Below the pieces are notes generated by a model. It was not told where the DNA came from. It did not search any database and worked only from the letters and a program-made list of their open reading frames with translations. Positions 1 through 10,768 of a stretch of DNA of 64,000 bases are shown here, in pieces. A program made the translations under genes and the position numbers. Location: positions 186,001-250,000 of the forward strand of contig JANBVO010000017.1 in assembly GCA_030052745.1 (NCBI GenBank), read 5' to 3'. The stretch comes from Pleurostoma richardsiae (Eukaryota > Ascomycota > Sordariomycetes > Calosphaeriales > Pleurostomataceae). The number at the start of each line of letters is the position of its first letter. Position 1 is the first letter of the stretch.

Positions 1-655
1 TAAACGCTGCCAGCCCAGAGTACATGCGCGGAGGGAGCCTGACCGTATAGGCTCGTTTAGGAGGAAGGTGAGTATCTGATGAGATGGTGTAGCGGTAAAC
101 GGGTTGAGGCCTCGTCCCCAAGTGGGTTTCCTGCACTGGACCACACTGTAAAAACCACTCAGTGGTTTTCTAGTAGAACGGCACTCCTCCCGCGGTTCGA
201 AATTTTTGCCATTCAACTCACTTGAAAAGCGTTTTTTCCCCCCCTCTTCTCTCTCTTTCTTTCCTGCCTCCGAAATACAGCGTGGGCAGACGCGGGGCTG
301 CCTCGTATGCGAGTTACCTTGTCCTCCCTGATACAGCGAGGATCCCCCCCATCAGGAAGACTGAGGATTTAGCGGCAATCCGCTAACCTTGCCCACAAGC
401 TACAGCCGATATGGCGCTTCGCCCTTCATTGGCGGTCCGTACAATTCCCCTCCATGCCGCTGTTTTATCTCTTGTGCGGTCGGAGCGCCCCGCTCCCTTA
501 TCTGGGAGCGCTCAACCATCACCACGTCCGAATCGACCAACCCACTGCGAGTTTCACCGCTCACGCTCACTGACACGTACCGGTTGCCTGGGCCCCTTCC
601 ATACTACTTGTGTCTATATTTGAGGCTTGTTCATCACCGCACACGCACACACACC
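1..655. other. Intergenic / 5' flank, no gene seen
   Basis: Left edge of the window up to the start codon of the first regulator gene. It contains a pyrimidine-rich stretch near 236-270, typical of fungal promoters and 5' leaders, and short overlapping reading frames without family resemblance. I see no tRNA or conserved coding signal. Confidence 0.5.
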
Positions 656-2167
656 ATGGAAGTGGAGGCGAGGCCTCAATCCTCGCCCGCCAATCGCCGC
701 CAGCGCAGCGGCTGTCTGACGTGCCGGGATCGGTGGGTGGTGTCCTCGCCGTCGCATAGGGAGCTGTGGCACTAACACCAAGCCTGCAGGAAGAAGCGAT
801 GTGATCAGAACTACCCGGTGTGTGACGCGTGTCGCCGCTTGAACTTCGTCTGCCGCAGGGAGGACCCGCAGCGGCCGCGGAAGCCAGGCCGGCCTCGCCG
901 GCCCTCGCCGATGGCCAATAGCCCCAAGCCCGCCTCGTGCGCCTGCCTCTCCACGAGGGTCCCAGATATCTCGGCTTTCTGGCTGCAGAACGGCGCTGGC
1001 GGCGCCTCAGCCGACGATCATGCGCCTCGCCGGAGGCTCATCCTCCGCTACTACACGCAGGCGCTGGCCGCGCTCATCACCACAAACGTGGAGAACAACT
1101 GCTTCCTCTCCGTCTTCCTCCCGCTCGCCATGGACTCTCCCGTCTTCCTCGACACCATCCTGGCCTGGTCGTCGACTCACCTGGCGCTGCGCGACGAGTC
1201 GTACCAGTCGCTGGCGCTGCAGTGCCGAGGCACGGCCCTGAGGTCGCTCGCGGCCTCCTTGCCGTCCTTGCAGCGACAGCCAGAAATCGGGCTCGCCTGC
1301 TGCCTCGTGCAGTGTGCCCTAGAGAGTGTGTCGGGGGACACCAAGCAGTGGTACACCCACATCGAAGGCGCCCATCAGATCATCCGCTCCGCGTGCTCCC
1401 CGGCCGAGGGTAAGAGTACAACGCAGTTGGACCTCCGCCCGTTTAGCTCGTTTGAGGGCACGTGGCTGCTCCGAAGCTTCGCGTATCACGACATCATGAC
1501 GACCGTCGCAGAGGATAGGAAGCCGCTGATAGTGGCGGGCCATTACTGGCTCTTTCATGAGCAGGAGCCCCCGGACAGCTTGTTTGGTCTCGGCTCCAAG
1601 GTCATGTATCTCGTCTCCGAAACCAGCGTCTTGAACGTCGACATGCTCGAGTGTACAGACGAGCTACGTCGCCGGCCAGACTTCGTGGAGAGGGCTCAGC
1701 AGCTCGAGGCAGAGCTCCTATCCTGGCAGTGCGGAGGCCCCTCCACCACCGGCGCCGCCCAGTCGGATGACCTAGTGAAGCTGGCCGAGATGTACCGGAA
1801 TGCTGCCCTGATTCACCTCTACCGGGCCATGCGTCGAAATCGCATAGCAGAGAATACCTCGATCGAGCGCAAGATCGACGCAGCTGTCGCCGGAATCATC
1901 GAGCGGCTAAGGTCTATACCGGAGAAGTGTCTCGTGGAGAGCTCTCTGCTCTTCCCATTGTTCATGTCAGGCGGCGAGACCAGCGACCCGGAGTTGATCG
2001 AGATCATCAGGCGGAGAATGCAAGACATCATTGATTTTCGGCATTTCCGCAACTTCGCCGCAGCCTTGAAGGTCCTGGAAGAGCTCTGGCACCTTCGGCT
2101 TTCGGGCAGAGACCTTGACTGGAGGGACGTCCTCGACAGAAAGAAGTGGATGCTGTCGATAACCTGA
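656..2167 (+). CDS. Zn2Cys6 transcription factor (Fungal_trans_2-like)
   Basis: Probable DNA-binding transcriptional regulator acting in the nucleus. Two exons are inferred, 656-732 and 790-2167. The 57-bp intron 733-789 (GTGGGT...CAG) restores a full binuclear zinc cluster near the N-terminus: CLTCRDRKKRCDQNYPVC, then DACRRLNFVC. Without this intron the second half of the cluster is out of frame. The ATG at 656 is the first that precedes the cluster in frame, giving about 484 residues. The rest is a helical regulatory region of the type seen in fungal-specific transcription factors (for example EGTWLLRSFAYHDIMT), which fits the Fungal_trans_2 class; the effector is unknown. It lies 220 bp from the 3' end of the amino-acid permease, with an aminotransferase beyond, so it may regulate them. 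That regulatory link is inference only. Confidence 0.85.
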
Positions 2168-2388
2168 ATCGTCACCGGCCGGACAGCTGCACTATTCGGA
2201 TATCTCGGGCTCTACCTTGACGTTCCTAGGTCATTTGCATTGCGAGGCTCCGCCGTACCACTGCCGCCGCCGCTGCTACTGACCAACTCGCCTAGGGTCA
2301 CAGTCATCAAGGTTTCATGTCTTTACTGATGCTAGCGGTAACTGAACCGGAAGTCACCGAACGGCCGGCGATTCTCACTATGGAGGTT

Positions 2389-4285
2389 CTATACTAAGAA
2401 GGCTTTATCGAGAATCCGACCGAACTTCGTTCTCGCTGCCCGCGGCGCCTCGCAGGCCGCCGTGTACTCCTCTATCGCCCGCACACCGGTCGTCAGATCT
2501 ACCTCGGCAGGGTCAAGCCACTTAGACTTCCTCAGCAACTTCCACCCGAAGAAGACGACAGGGAAGACAAAGAGCATCATGTACTGGAACAGGAAGTCCG
2601 GCACGGTGAAGTTGTCGTCGATGAAGATCGACCAGCCGCCGATGATGACCACGACGGCGCAGCAGCACAGTGCAAACCAGGCCGCGAACGGCTGGAACGG
2701 CGCCTTGTACGGGAGCGACTCCCTCGCGATGCCCTGCGCCGCGCACGCCTTCTTGAAGCGGGTGTACGTGTACGCGATGACGCAGAAGTTGATGAGCTGC
2801 GACGCCGTGACCAGCGACACGAACCAGGTCAGGACCACGTTGGCCGAGTGGCTCACCTGCAGCCACGCCAGCTGGCTGATGCAGAAGACGACGGTGACGC
2901 ACCAGTACGGCACGCCGGCCCTGCTGCACGTCGCCAGCGCCCGCGGCGCCTTGCCCTCCAGCGCCAGGCCGTACAGGCTGCGCGTCGCGCAGTACAGCGT
3001 GCTGTTGCCGGCGCTGAACGCCGAGGTCAGGATCAGGAAGTTGACGATGTGGGGCAGCACGGGGACGCCGAGCCTGTCCATCGAGCGCACGAACGGCGAC
3101 GCCGCGGCGCCCGAGGCGCTCTCGTCATACGCGGCCGCGAGCTTCTCGTCGTTGTATGGGACCAGGATGCCGACGGCCAGCGAGCCGAGCATGAAGAACG
3201 AGGTCAGGCGCCAGAAGATGGACCGGTACGCCCGCGGCAGCACCCGCCGCGGGTTCTCGGCCTCGCCCGCGCACATCGACACGTATTCGGGCCCCGCGAC
3301 GGCGAAGGCCGCCTGGACCAGGCAGTACAGGAAGCCGAGGAAGCGGCCGGTGTCGCCGTCGCGGTACAGCGTCGTGAAGGAGCCCGGGTTCTTCCAGTAG
3401 CGGAAGCCGAAGGCGTCGTGCTTGGGGTTGCCGCCGACCATGACGATGAAGGTGTACAGGATGAGCCCGACGATCAGGAGGACCTTGCCAATGGACAGCC
3501 AGAACTCGGCCTCGCCGTAGAAGGAGACGTTGAAGTAGTTGAGCGCAGCGTACAGCGTGAGGAAGATGAGGCAGACGGCCCAGACGGGGATGGCGTCGGT
3601 CCAGTAGCGGATGACGAGGTTGCACACCGTGATCTCGTATGGGACTGGGGCGGAGCACCAGCGTTAGACTCTATGGGTGCTTGGGTTTTCGTGGATAGAC
3701 TTACCCAGTGACGCTTGGAATATGAAGAAGTTGTACCCGGCAGCGACGCCAAATGCTTCATCAACAAAGCGCCCGGCGAAACGGATGAAAGGGGATGAGA
3801 CGGGCAGGTACGTCGCCATCTCCGACATGCAGAGGGAAATGCACATCACAACCGGGCACCTGTTAACGGAAGAGACGGGGTCCTGTCAGCCGGATGACCT
3901 CTATTTTTGCTAGGGAATGAGCAAGATCGCGTCCAACATACCATAGAGTGTAGGCGATGAAGAGACTGGCTGGGCCTCCCGCGAGCAGGCCTCTGCCGAT
4001 GTTGACGAACAACCTGTTTCCGGGACTGTCAGCCATGTTTCCACTCTACCAGCTCTACCGGCTTGGCTTCTCGTTCGGCCTTGCTTACGCTGTGCCTATG
4101 GTCCCGGCAATGCCAATCAGCTGGATGTGCCGCGGCCTGAGCTTGCGCTGGGTGTGGTCGTCCCCCCATGGCTCTGCGGCGTGGATGACAATGTCGCTGC
4201 CAGCCGAGACATCGGTGCCGGCTTCTTTGGACGGAAGTGGTCCGGCTTGCTTCTCGGAGCTGGTCCGGTGCACCAGGGATGACAT
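2389..4285 (-). CDS. Amino-acid permease, APC/YAT family
   Basis: Polytopic plasma-membrane amino-acid transporter. Four exons on the minus strand are inferred (4285-4089, 4013-3942, 3859-3705, 3644-2389). They sum to exactly 560 codons (559 residues plus stop), a normal size for fungal YAT permeases. The hydrophilic N-tail leads into RKLRPRHIQLIGIAGTIGTA, the hallmark start of transmembrane helix 1. Next come LFVNIGRGLLAGGPASL, then the helix 3 region ending FQASLVPYEITV across an intron, and about nine further hydrophobic segments. The family motif around ENPRRVLPRAYRSIFWR is present. All three introns have standard GT and AG ends and preserve frame. The substrate cannot be told from sequence; the fungal YAT family covers general amino acids, proline, GABA and basic amino acids. 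It is divergently placed to the aminotransferase across a 1-kb shared promoter region, which suggests co-use of an imported amino compound. Confidence 0.9.
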
Positions 4286-5278
4286 CGTATTCGGTCCTCA
4301 GGAGACTCTTGGGGGATGGGCTGAAGCTGGAGGATTGATATCAAGAAGAGTGGCGGAGAGCGTGCAGCTGCCGACGGGTCGTAAGAGCAGGAGTCTCCTT
4401 TAGATGTCGAGGAGCTGTCTAGTATATGTAGTTTAGCTACCCACTGATTGGGAAAGGGCCTTGTTCCTCCTACTCCGTTCTCTATCAGACGATGGACTAC
4501 CAATGCCGCTTATCATAACCTTGCCACTGAGCTGCCGGTCTTGCACCAACAGGATGAATCCTCATCGGGATAGATAGGAGCGGTCCGAGAACGGGGAGAG
4601 GTCAAGAGGGAATCCTTTTCTTCCAGATGCCGGCTAGATAGACCAGCTCGTGGCTCTCAACAGGGAGTCTGGGTCGTGGCCCCCACAGCCAGGATGATAA
4701 GGCTGGGGACTACACACTGAGTCGGTATCTCGCAGTTGGGCAATGTAGCAGCAACGAGGCGACACTTGCACTCCGAACTGCAGTGCACGGACGGTCGGCG
4801 GCTGCGGCGCGGGTTTTGTGCGTCTCTCGCTCCGCAGATCGCAAGGGGGAAGGCCTTAGATCGTGCGAGCCGGCGTCGGTGTCCACTTAGTCGGCGCCGT
4901 AGCGCTCCTCCGCGGCGTCTCTATCTCTGAGAACTCGGCTGTTGCAGTGGAGGGCCTGCCGCGCTAGGAGTTCTAGTCCAGTTAGAAGGAAGTCCCACAT
5001 CGAGGCATTCTGCCGATAAGATGAGGTCAGGAACCTCAATCGATATCTTGTGGCGGCTGGTGTCCCCGCGAGTGGCTCGACATAATTCGTGTTTCCTAGA
5101 TATGGCGCATTGCGAGCGGCTCCGGCGGCCATTTAGATAGAGCAGGAAGCAGAAGGATCCGATGAGCCTCCGAGCCATCGGAGCAGTAAATCTCGATGTG
5201 AAGGAATAAGACCGGCAATGGGGTCGCTTCCCTCTTCCGCCAAGGTGCACAGGGGCACAGTGACACCCAGCGGCAGGC
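4286..5278. other. Divergent promoter region between permease and aminotransferase
   Basis: About 990 bp between two divergently transcribed start codons. Several short frames exist on both strands (for example 4887-5132 minus) but none shows a recognisable motif. I treat the segment as a shared regulatory region; no specific operator was identified. Confidence 0.5.
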
Positions 5279-6921
5279 ATGGAGCTAGACAAGTTCTTCC
5301 AGGACTCTCACATCTTCCACCGCTCTTTCGAGAGGAAGCCCGTCAGGGTAGTCTCCCAGTCGGGCCTCACACTGACCCTCGAGGATGGCCGCACCGTCAT
5401 CGACGCCACTGGCGGGCCCGCCGTGGCATGCCTGGGCCACAACGTTCCAGAAGTCGCCGAGGCCGTGAGCGCGCAGCTGCAAAAGGTTGGCTACCTCTTC
5501 TCGGGCGGGGGTTACAGAGAAGACACGACAGAGCAGTTAGCGGCACATATCCTGAAAGGCCACCCAGGCGGCCTGACCAAAGCCATCTTCCTCGGCTCGG
5601 GCAGCGAGGCGACCGACGCGGTGCTCAAGCTCACGACGCAGTACTGGGCAGCGCGCGGTCAGCCCCAGAGGACCAACTACATCGCCCGCAAGCAGAGCTA
5701 TCACGGCAACACCCTCGGTGCCCTTTGTGTCTCGGGGCACGAGGGCCGGAGAAAGATATACCGTCACTGGCTGTCCCCTAACGTGTCGTTCGTCGACGCA
5801 TGCTACGGCTACCGCGGCAAGCTCGACGGCGAATGCGACGAGAAATATGTGCTGAGGCTGGCGGACCAACTCGAGGCGGAAATCCAGCGGTTGGGGCCCG
5901 ATACGGTCGCGGCCTTCGTAGCCGAGACGGTGTCCGGGTCAACATTGGCCTGTGTGCCGGCGGTCAAGGGATACTTCCGCGCCGTTAGGGATATATGCGA
6001 TAAATACGACATACTGCTTGTGCTTGATGAGGTGAGGAAGCTCGATGCCACACACTGGCACAAAGCTACATGTGCCCTGGCCCGTACATTACTCATATCA
6101 TAGACGTTGACAAGGTGAGCCTAGGTTATGTGCGGCATGAGCAGGACGGGGACTCTGCATGCCTGGCAACAAGAAGGCATTCGCGGGCCAGACATCCAGA
6201 TGATCGGAAAGTCGCTAGGTGGCGGCTTCATCCCCCTCTCGGGGGTGCTCGTGCACCAGAAAATCTTCGATGCCATTGCAACACCATCAGGGGCTCTGGC
6301 CGGCGGCCATACTTTTCAGGTAATTAGCATACCAGAAGACCATAGGTGGCGTCCTGACGCTCGTTCGGATGACAGTGGAAATAAATCTCATTGACACGAT
6401 GAAAAAAACAGACACATCCTACGGCCTGTGCCGCCGCTCTTGCCGTTCAGTGCATCATCAGCCGGAATAACCTATTGGCCAACGTACGACGGATGGGTAT
6501 CCTGCTAGAGACTCTGCTACGGGACCAGCTGGGGAGCCACCCTCTGGTAGGCGACATTCGTGGGCGAGGGCTGTTCTGGGCGGTAGAGTTCATGCTCGAT
6601 CCCACCACACTTACGCCTTTCCCGCCGGACGACGACTTCTCCGGCCGCGTGGTTGAGGAGGCATTGGAGAACCACGGCCTCCAGGTCCTGCGCAACATGG
6701 GTTTCCCAGGAACGTGGAAAGTTGATTCTGTTGTGGTATGCCCGCCGTTTATAGTGACAGAGGAAGCAATTCGTGAGATTGTCTCGCGGCTGAAGGCTGC
6801 TACCGATGCAGTCGCCGCGCCGTACCTAGAAACCAAGGGGGCCGTGGCCGTGAACGGCAATGCCAAGCTTGTCAACGGAAATGGCACTGTCAATGGAAAC
6901 CAGAAGGTACAAGCGACTTAG
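5279..6921 (+). CDS. Class-III pyridoxal-phosphate aminotransferase
   Basis: PLP-dependent transaminase of the class-III (omega-aminotransferase) fold, probably acting on an amino acid, omega-amino acid or amine. Three exons are inferred: 5279-6031, 6125-6319 and 6412-6921, together 486 codons (485 residues). Motifs appear in the expected order: DATGGPAVACLGHN near residue 45, IFLGSGSEATDAVLKL near 105, SYHGNTLGALCVSG near 145, the LLVLDEVMCGMSRTG cofactor-aspartate motif crossing intron 1, and IGKSLGGGFIPLSG with the Schiff-base lysine at about residue 280. After intron 2 the chain reads GHTFQTHPTACAAALAVQ, as in relatives. The C-terminal tail is rich in Asn, Gly and Val. The gene shares a divergent promoter with the amino-acid permease, supporting a role in catabolism of an imported amino compound (inference). 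Confidence 0.9.
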
Positions 6922-7241
6922 ACGGCAATACTGGGTGAAGAATGTCAGGAGGAAAGGAGCTGCAGTATATAGAGATTTCCAGAGTGCTCGAAGCGTGGAA
7001 AACCGTCCATTCAATGAAATATAAAGAGAAAAGCAAGTCTTCAGACTCGCTCATCCAGCCTATCATAGATTCATCCTGGAACCGCGTGATAGAGTGCCAA
7101 AAGCAAGCCCAGCTGGCATATGCAGCTTGGCCAAGCCACAGATAAAATTGGTCGCTTCCGCCGCTCGCAAGTGGTGCTCGTAGAGCCTTGCGTTTGACCT
7201 TTCGTTCTCCTAGGCACCTCACTTGAAATTGACCCCCGAGG
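6922..7241. other. Intergenic, nothing seen
   Basis: 320 bp between the aminotransferase stop codon and the CorA-like start codon. Short overlapping frames only; probably 3' UTR plus promoter. Confidence 0.5.
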
Positions 7242-10200
7242 ATGACAGCAAATATGAGCGCCCCTGAGCAACCCATATGCTGTATCAGCTCAGATTATCA
7301 TCAACCGCAGTGTATTGAGGACTATCTGCCTCACTATTTTGCATGTATAGAGATATGCGATCGGGAGAAGTTCTTTGCAGCTGAGAACCCAGCATGGGAG
7401 CTGCAGAGAGAAGCCCAGCGTCGCCGCCTGGAGGATGAGACCGAGTCTCCCAGCGATTTCGAGTTCGCAGTGAATGAGAAAGTTAGGCAGTCGAAGGCCG
7501 ACCTGGCCGCGGCGATCGAGTCTAGGTATGGCAGAATCGAAGTTCTACGGCAGGTTATAGGCGAGGACGAGAAGGCCAGGGACTATGTCACCTCGGTCGT
7601 CAAGAGCTATTCACGATGGAGGGCGTCAGAAGAGTACAGTACCGGTATTACGGCCGTCCGCAATTGGAGAAAGGATAACGGGAAATTTACCGATGACGCG
7701 ACTGCTCCTGAGGCTGCGAGAGCCGTAACTGGTACCCGGGGCCGGAGCCAGATGAATGCAGAGGAGAAGGATAGACGCGCTAAACACTACGACGTTGAAA
7801 AAGATGTCCAAGCGTATGTGGTCGAGTACGGGCACTACGGACGTGAGTCTTCAATTGGACGTACCTCAGTGCGTACTACGTTTGATTAACTCTCCAAATA
7901 GCGAACGGCAAGGAAACCAGGAAGTCTAGCCAACAACCAACATTTGGCGGCATGGTGAAGGGTAGATTTTCCCAGCAAAGATTGGCCATCGGAGACCTCT
8001 TGAGTCAGGACGAGCATCTGCGACGCCGCGTATCTCCAATTCCCGAGAGGACGCGATACATCCACATCCCATATAATAATATAATTGTAAGTAGCTGTCC
8101 TGTAGATTAATGTCAGTGTTCTGCTAAAGCTCTGACCGCGTCTTGCAGTGGGCACAGGTAATAAACAGTAACTCAAGGAGCGAAGATTCGATAAGGTTAA
8201 CATAAAGACTTCCCCCCAGCAATTAGTAACGAGATGTCTGGCCAATACGCGGCGTGATCGATCCACTTCAACTCGAGCCAGCTCTCCGGTTTCATTTGTT
8301 AGGAGCACGCCTTTCGAGTATCACATATGGCCCTCTCAGTGGCGTGGAATGGAGCAGGATCCAGTCGATGTTCGCCATTTAAACCCAGCTTGCGAGTTCC
8401 TGCTTGAAGGTATGTGAGACGGAGCATGGCATGTGCAGACGCTGACAGCCGTCTTCCATACGAGAGGGATTCAGAACATATTGCTCTATTTGTTAGTCAC
8501 ACCCCGGCGTTGTCTATTCACTCCTCTGCGAAGCGGGAAACTGATTGAAAAGGCACCTTACCTCGACTGGGAGACGTACAAAGCCAGAGATGCGATGGAC
8601 TGTATTATCTACGAGGAAAGATCTCAGCGACGAGAATCAGTTATGGCAAGAGACGCTGAAGATTATAAAAAACGACGGATGGCTCGAGAGGGACTTCTCA
8701 TGGCACATCCTCGCATCATTGATCAAGCGGCGTCCTACACGGAACCCATCACGACACTACCACGACCTTTAAGAACCATGACCGAAGTCTTGAATGCTAG
8801 AATAAGGGGCGTCCATTGGTTTGACCCTAGTGCCCGTGTTGTTAGAGGTCGAGTAATTGTACCTAGTCTGCTGGGTCGGCTCCTCCTCGACTCAGCACGC
8901 TCATACGCTTCTATGGAGCTTTTCCAGGATCGTCAAGTCTTCAAGAAATATCTATACACGGACTCGTCGCTTCATCCCCGGAGAACGCTTCATCAGGCCT
9001 ATCACTGGGTACTGAAGACGGCAAGGACCCGCGATCAGGGACAAGCGGTTTATCGAGCGACTGAATCTGACCCCAACTCCAAACATCAGCCCTGGGCCAA
9101 CCAATCATCTCGCGATAACTCCATGGTCTCTTCCCGGGGCCCAGAGGCCTCTAATACCATGCATGACAGAAAATGTGAGCTTTGTAGGGATGAAATCAGA
9201 AAGACTGCGAGACTGGTGATGGTCGACCAGTTGTGGATGTGGATCATTGGTGAAGACACTCTCGTCACTTGCTTTCCCGGTCATCTCGGGGCAGAGATAG
9301 ACAGGGACGCTTCTGATGCCTACATCCGCATACGTACGCGACTCAAGTGCTCGAACCTGGAGTCAGTCTTTGAGCTCGTGCTCGTAGTGCTAGAGGAGAC
9401 ACTTATGGGTCTCTGGGACAGGTAGGTGGCCCCTTTCTCACTTCTCACTTTGCGGACACAACTAAAAGGTTGGCATAGATCAACAGCGAAGGGCAAACCA
9501 GATGTCATGATGATCTTCAGGCAAGCCGTCGGTAACCTGGTAGGTACGATCATCTGACCATACAGGAACAATTCGTGTTGACCCGGGCCGAAGGCAGACC
9601 GGCAAGGTATAGCTTTTGAACATATGCGGTATTGGATACGGTATTTGGATCGACTTCAAAGTGACAAAGCGCGCATGCTTCTCGACACTCGCTTAGAAGG
9701 CGAACTGCAGAGCGAAATCAACGATATTATCCAAGAGCTGGAGATCATGATCGCTATCACAAGTGATCAGCTCAAGGTGCTCGCTCAGTTCAAAGGCAAG
9801 GTTGAGCAGGTACTGGATGCCAAAGTTGAATATTCAGACACGACAGACCATGGGATGCCTGGCGAGGCAGACAACACTTTGAAGAGAGAGATATCCCGTA
9901 CTAATCCACGAAGGTCGGAAAGACTTGTCAGGTTCTGAACGAAGATGAGACACCTCCTCTCTAGGATACAGGCTTAGAAGAGTGAGCTAGAGGGCCTTAA
10001 AACCGCCGCTCAGAGTACATCGCAACGAGTACGATACCCAGGCTACCATCTCCCGAACTGGTTACCTTGGCTAACTAGAGCATAGATAACTGACCTGCTA
10101 GCATTCAAGCAGCAGCAAGCGATCAGCGTGCAAGCCCGGCAGACTGTGCAACAAGGCGAAGAAGCCGTGAGGCAGGCCCGATCTCTGCCCATCTTCACAT

Positions 10201-10768
10201 TCGTCACAATCTTATTCGTAAGTTGAGCCCAGAGGGTTGGGCCTGTTGCGTACCTTGAAATACTAAAATGGTTGGAGCTGCCTCTTTCCTTCGTGTCCAG
10301 TGTCTTCGGCATGAACAACGCACAATTTGGAGCGAACTGGAGCTTGGGGGACCAATTCATATTGATGTGTAGGTGTCTCCTCCTACCATCCGGTTCTCTC
10401 TTCCGGTAGTACTAATGGTCTATTTCCCAGTTCCCATCTCTTTTGGCATCATTATCATGACCGTATGGCTCGCATATTTCAGTTTCCCGCGGGCATATAT
10501 TATAGGCGGCCTGAGATTAGGGCTATCTTGGGTTCTCGTGAAGAGCGGCTTGTACGCTCTGTGGCTTAAGTTACCGCCTTCCTGGAGAAGTGAAAGTGTT
10601 ACAGAGGCTTCGGAACGTTCCATCCAGGAGCTGCAGGAGGAAGCTAAGATCGCGAGTAGACGACGGGCTGGGAAAATGGGGACATATCACTGGGGTTTCT
10701 CTCGCCCAGTAGACGGACTGGACTCTGACCTGATGTGCTCCTTGCCACCAGGTGTATCGGACGCCTAG
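7242..10768 (+). CDS. CorA-like Mg2+ transporter-domain protein, multi-exon
   Basis: Large fungal membrane protein ending in a CorA-type two-helix pore domain. Inferred exons: 7242-7842, 7902-8086, microexon 8149-8157, 8220-8409, 8439-8491, 8553-9421, 9479-9539, 9566-9606, 9662 to roughly 9930, one starting near 10080, and two more to 10768. The junction between about 9930 and 10080 is unresolved. Family landmarks are RYIHIPYNN before the microexon, HIWPSQWRGMEQDP, APYLDWET, then VDQLWMWIIGEDTLVTCFP. The C-terminal exons give ITDLLAFKQQQA, then LPLSFVSSVFGMNN, which contains the GMN signature at the end of pore helix 1. A second helix follows (FPISFGIIIMTVWLAYF). The N-terminal 200 residues are charged and helical. 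Proteins with this layout are common in filamentous fungi; whether they carry Mg2+ is not established. An in-frame ATG at 7242 (MTANMS) is used as start; an ATG four codons later is an alternative. Confidence 0.8.
8149..8157 (+). other. 9-nt microexon (Trp-Ala-Gln) in the CorA-like gene
   Basis: The bases TGGGCACAG are preceded by an intron with GTAAGT and CTTGCAG ends (8087-8148) and followed by one with GTAATA and CCCCCAG ends (8158-8219). Including the three codons gives NNII-WAQ-QLVTRCLAN, which matches the tryptophan-containing stretch seen at this point in relatives. Skipping it keeps the frame but loses the conserved Trp. The call is an inference from splice sites and frame. Confidence 0.65.

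Noticed and set aside
60-205. tRNA-like elements (TGTAGCGGTAAAC near 88 and GGTTCGAA near 195)
   Set aside because: The A-box-like and B-box-like parts are too far apart and do not fold with paired acceptor, D, anticodon and T arms.
2848-3711. 287-codon plus-strand frame across the amino-acid permease
   Set aside because: Antisense shadow with no family signature; the minus-strand permease explains the region fully.
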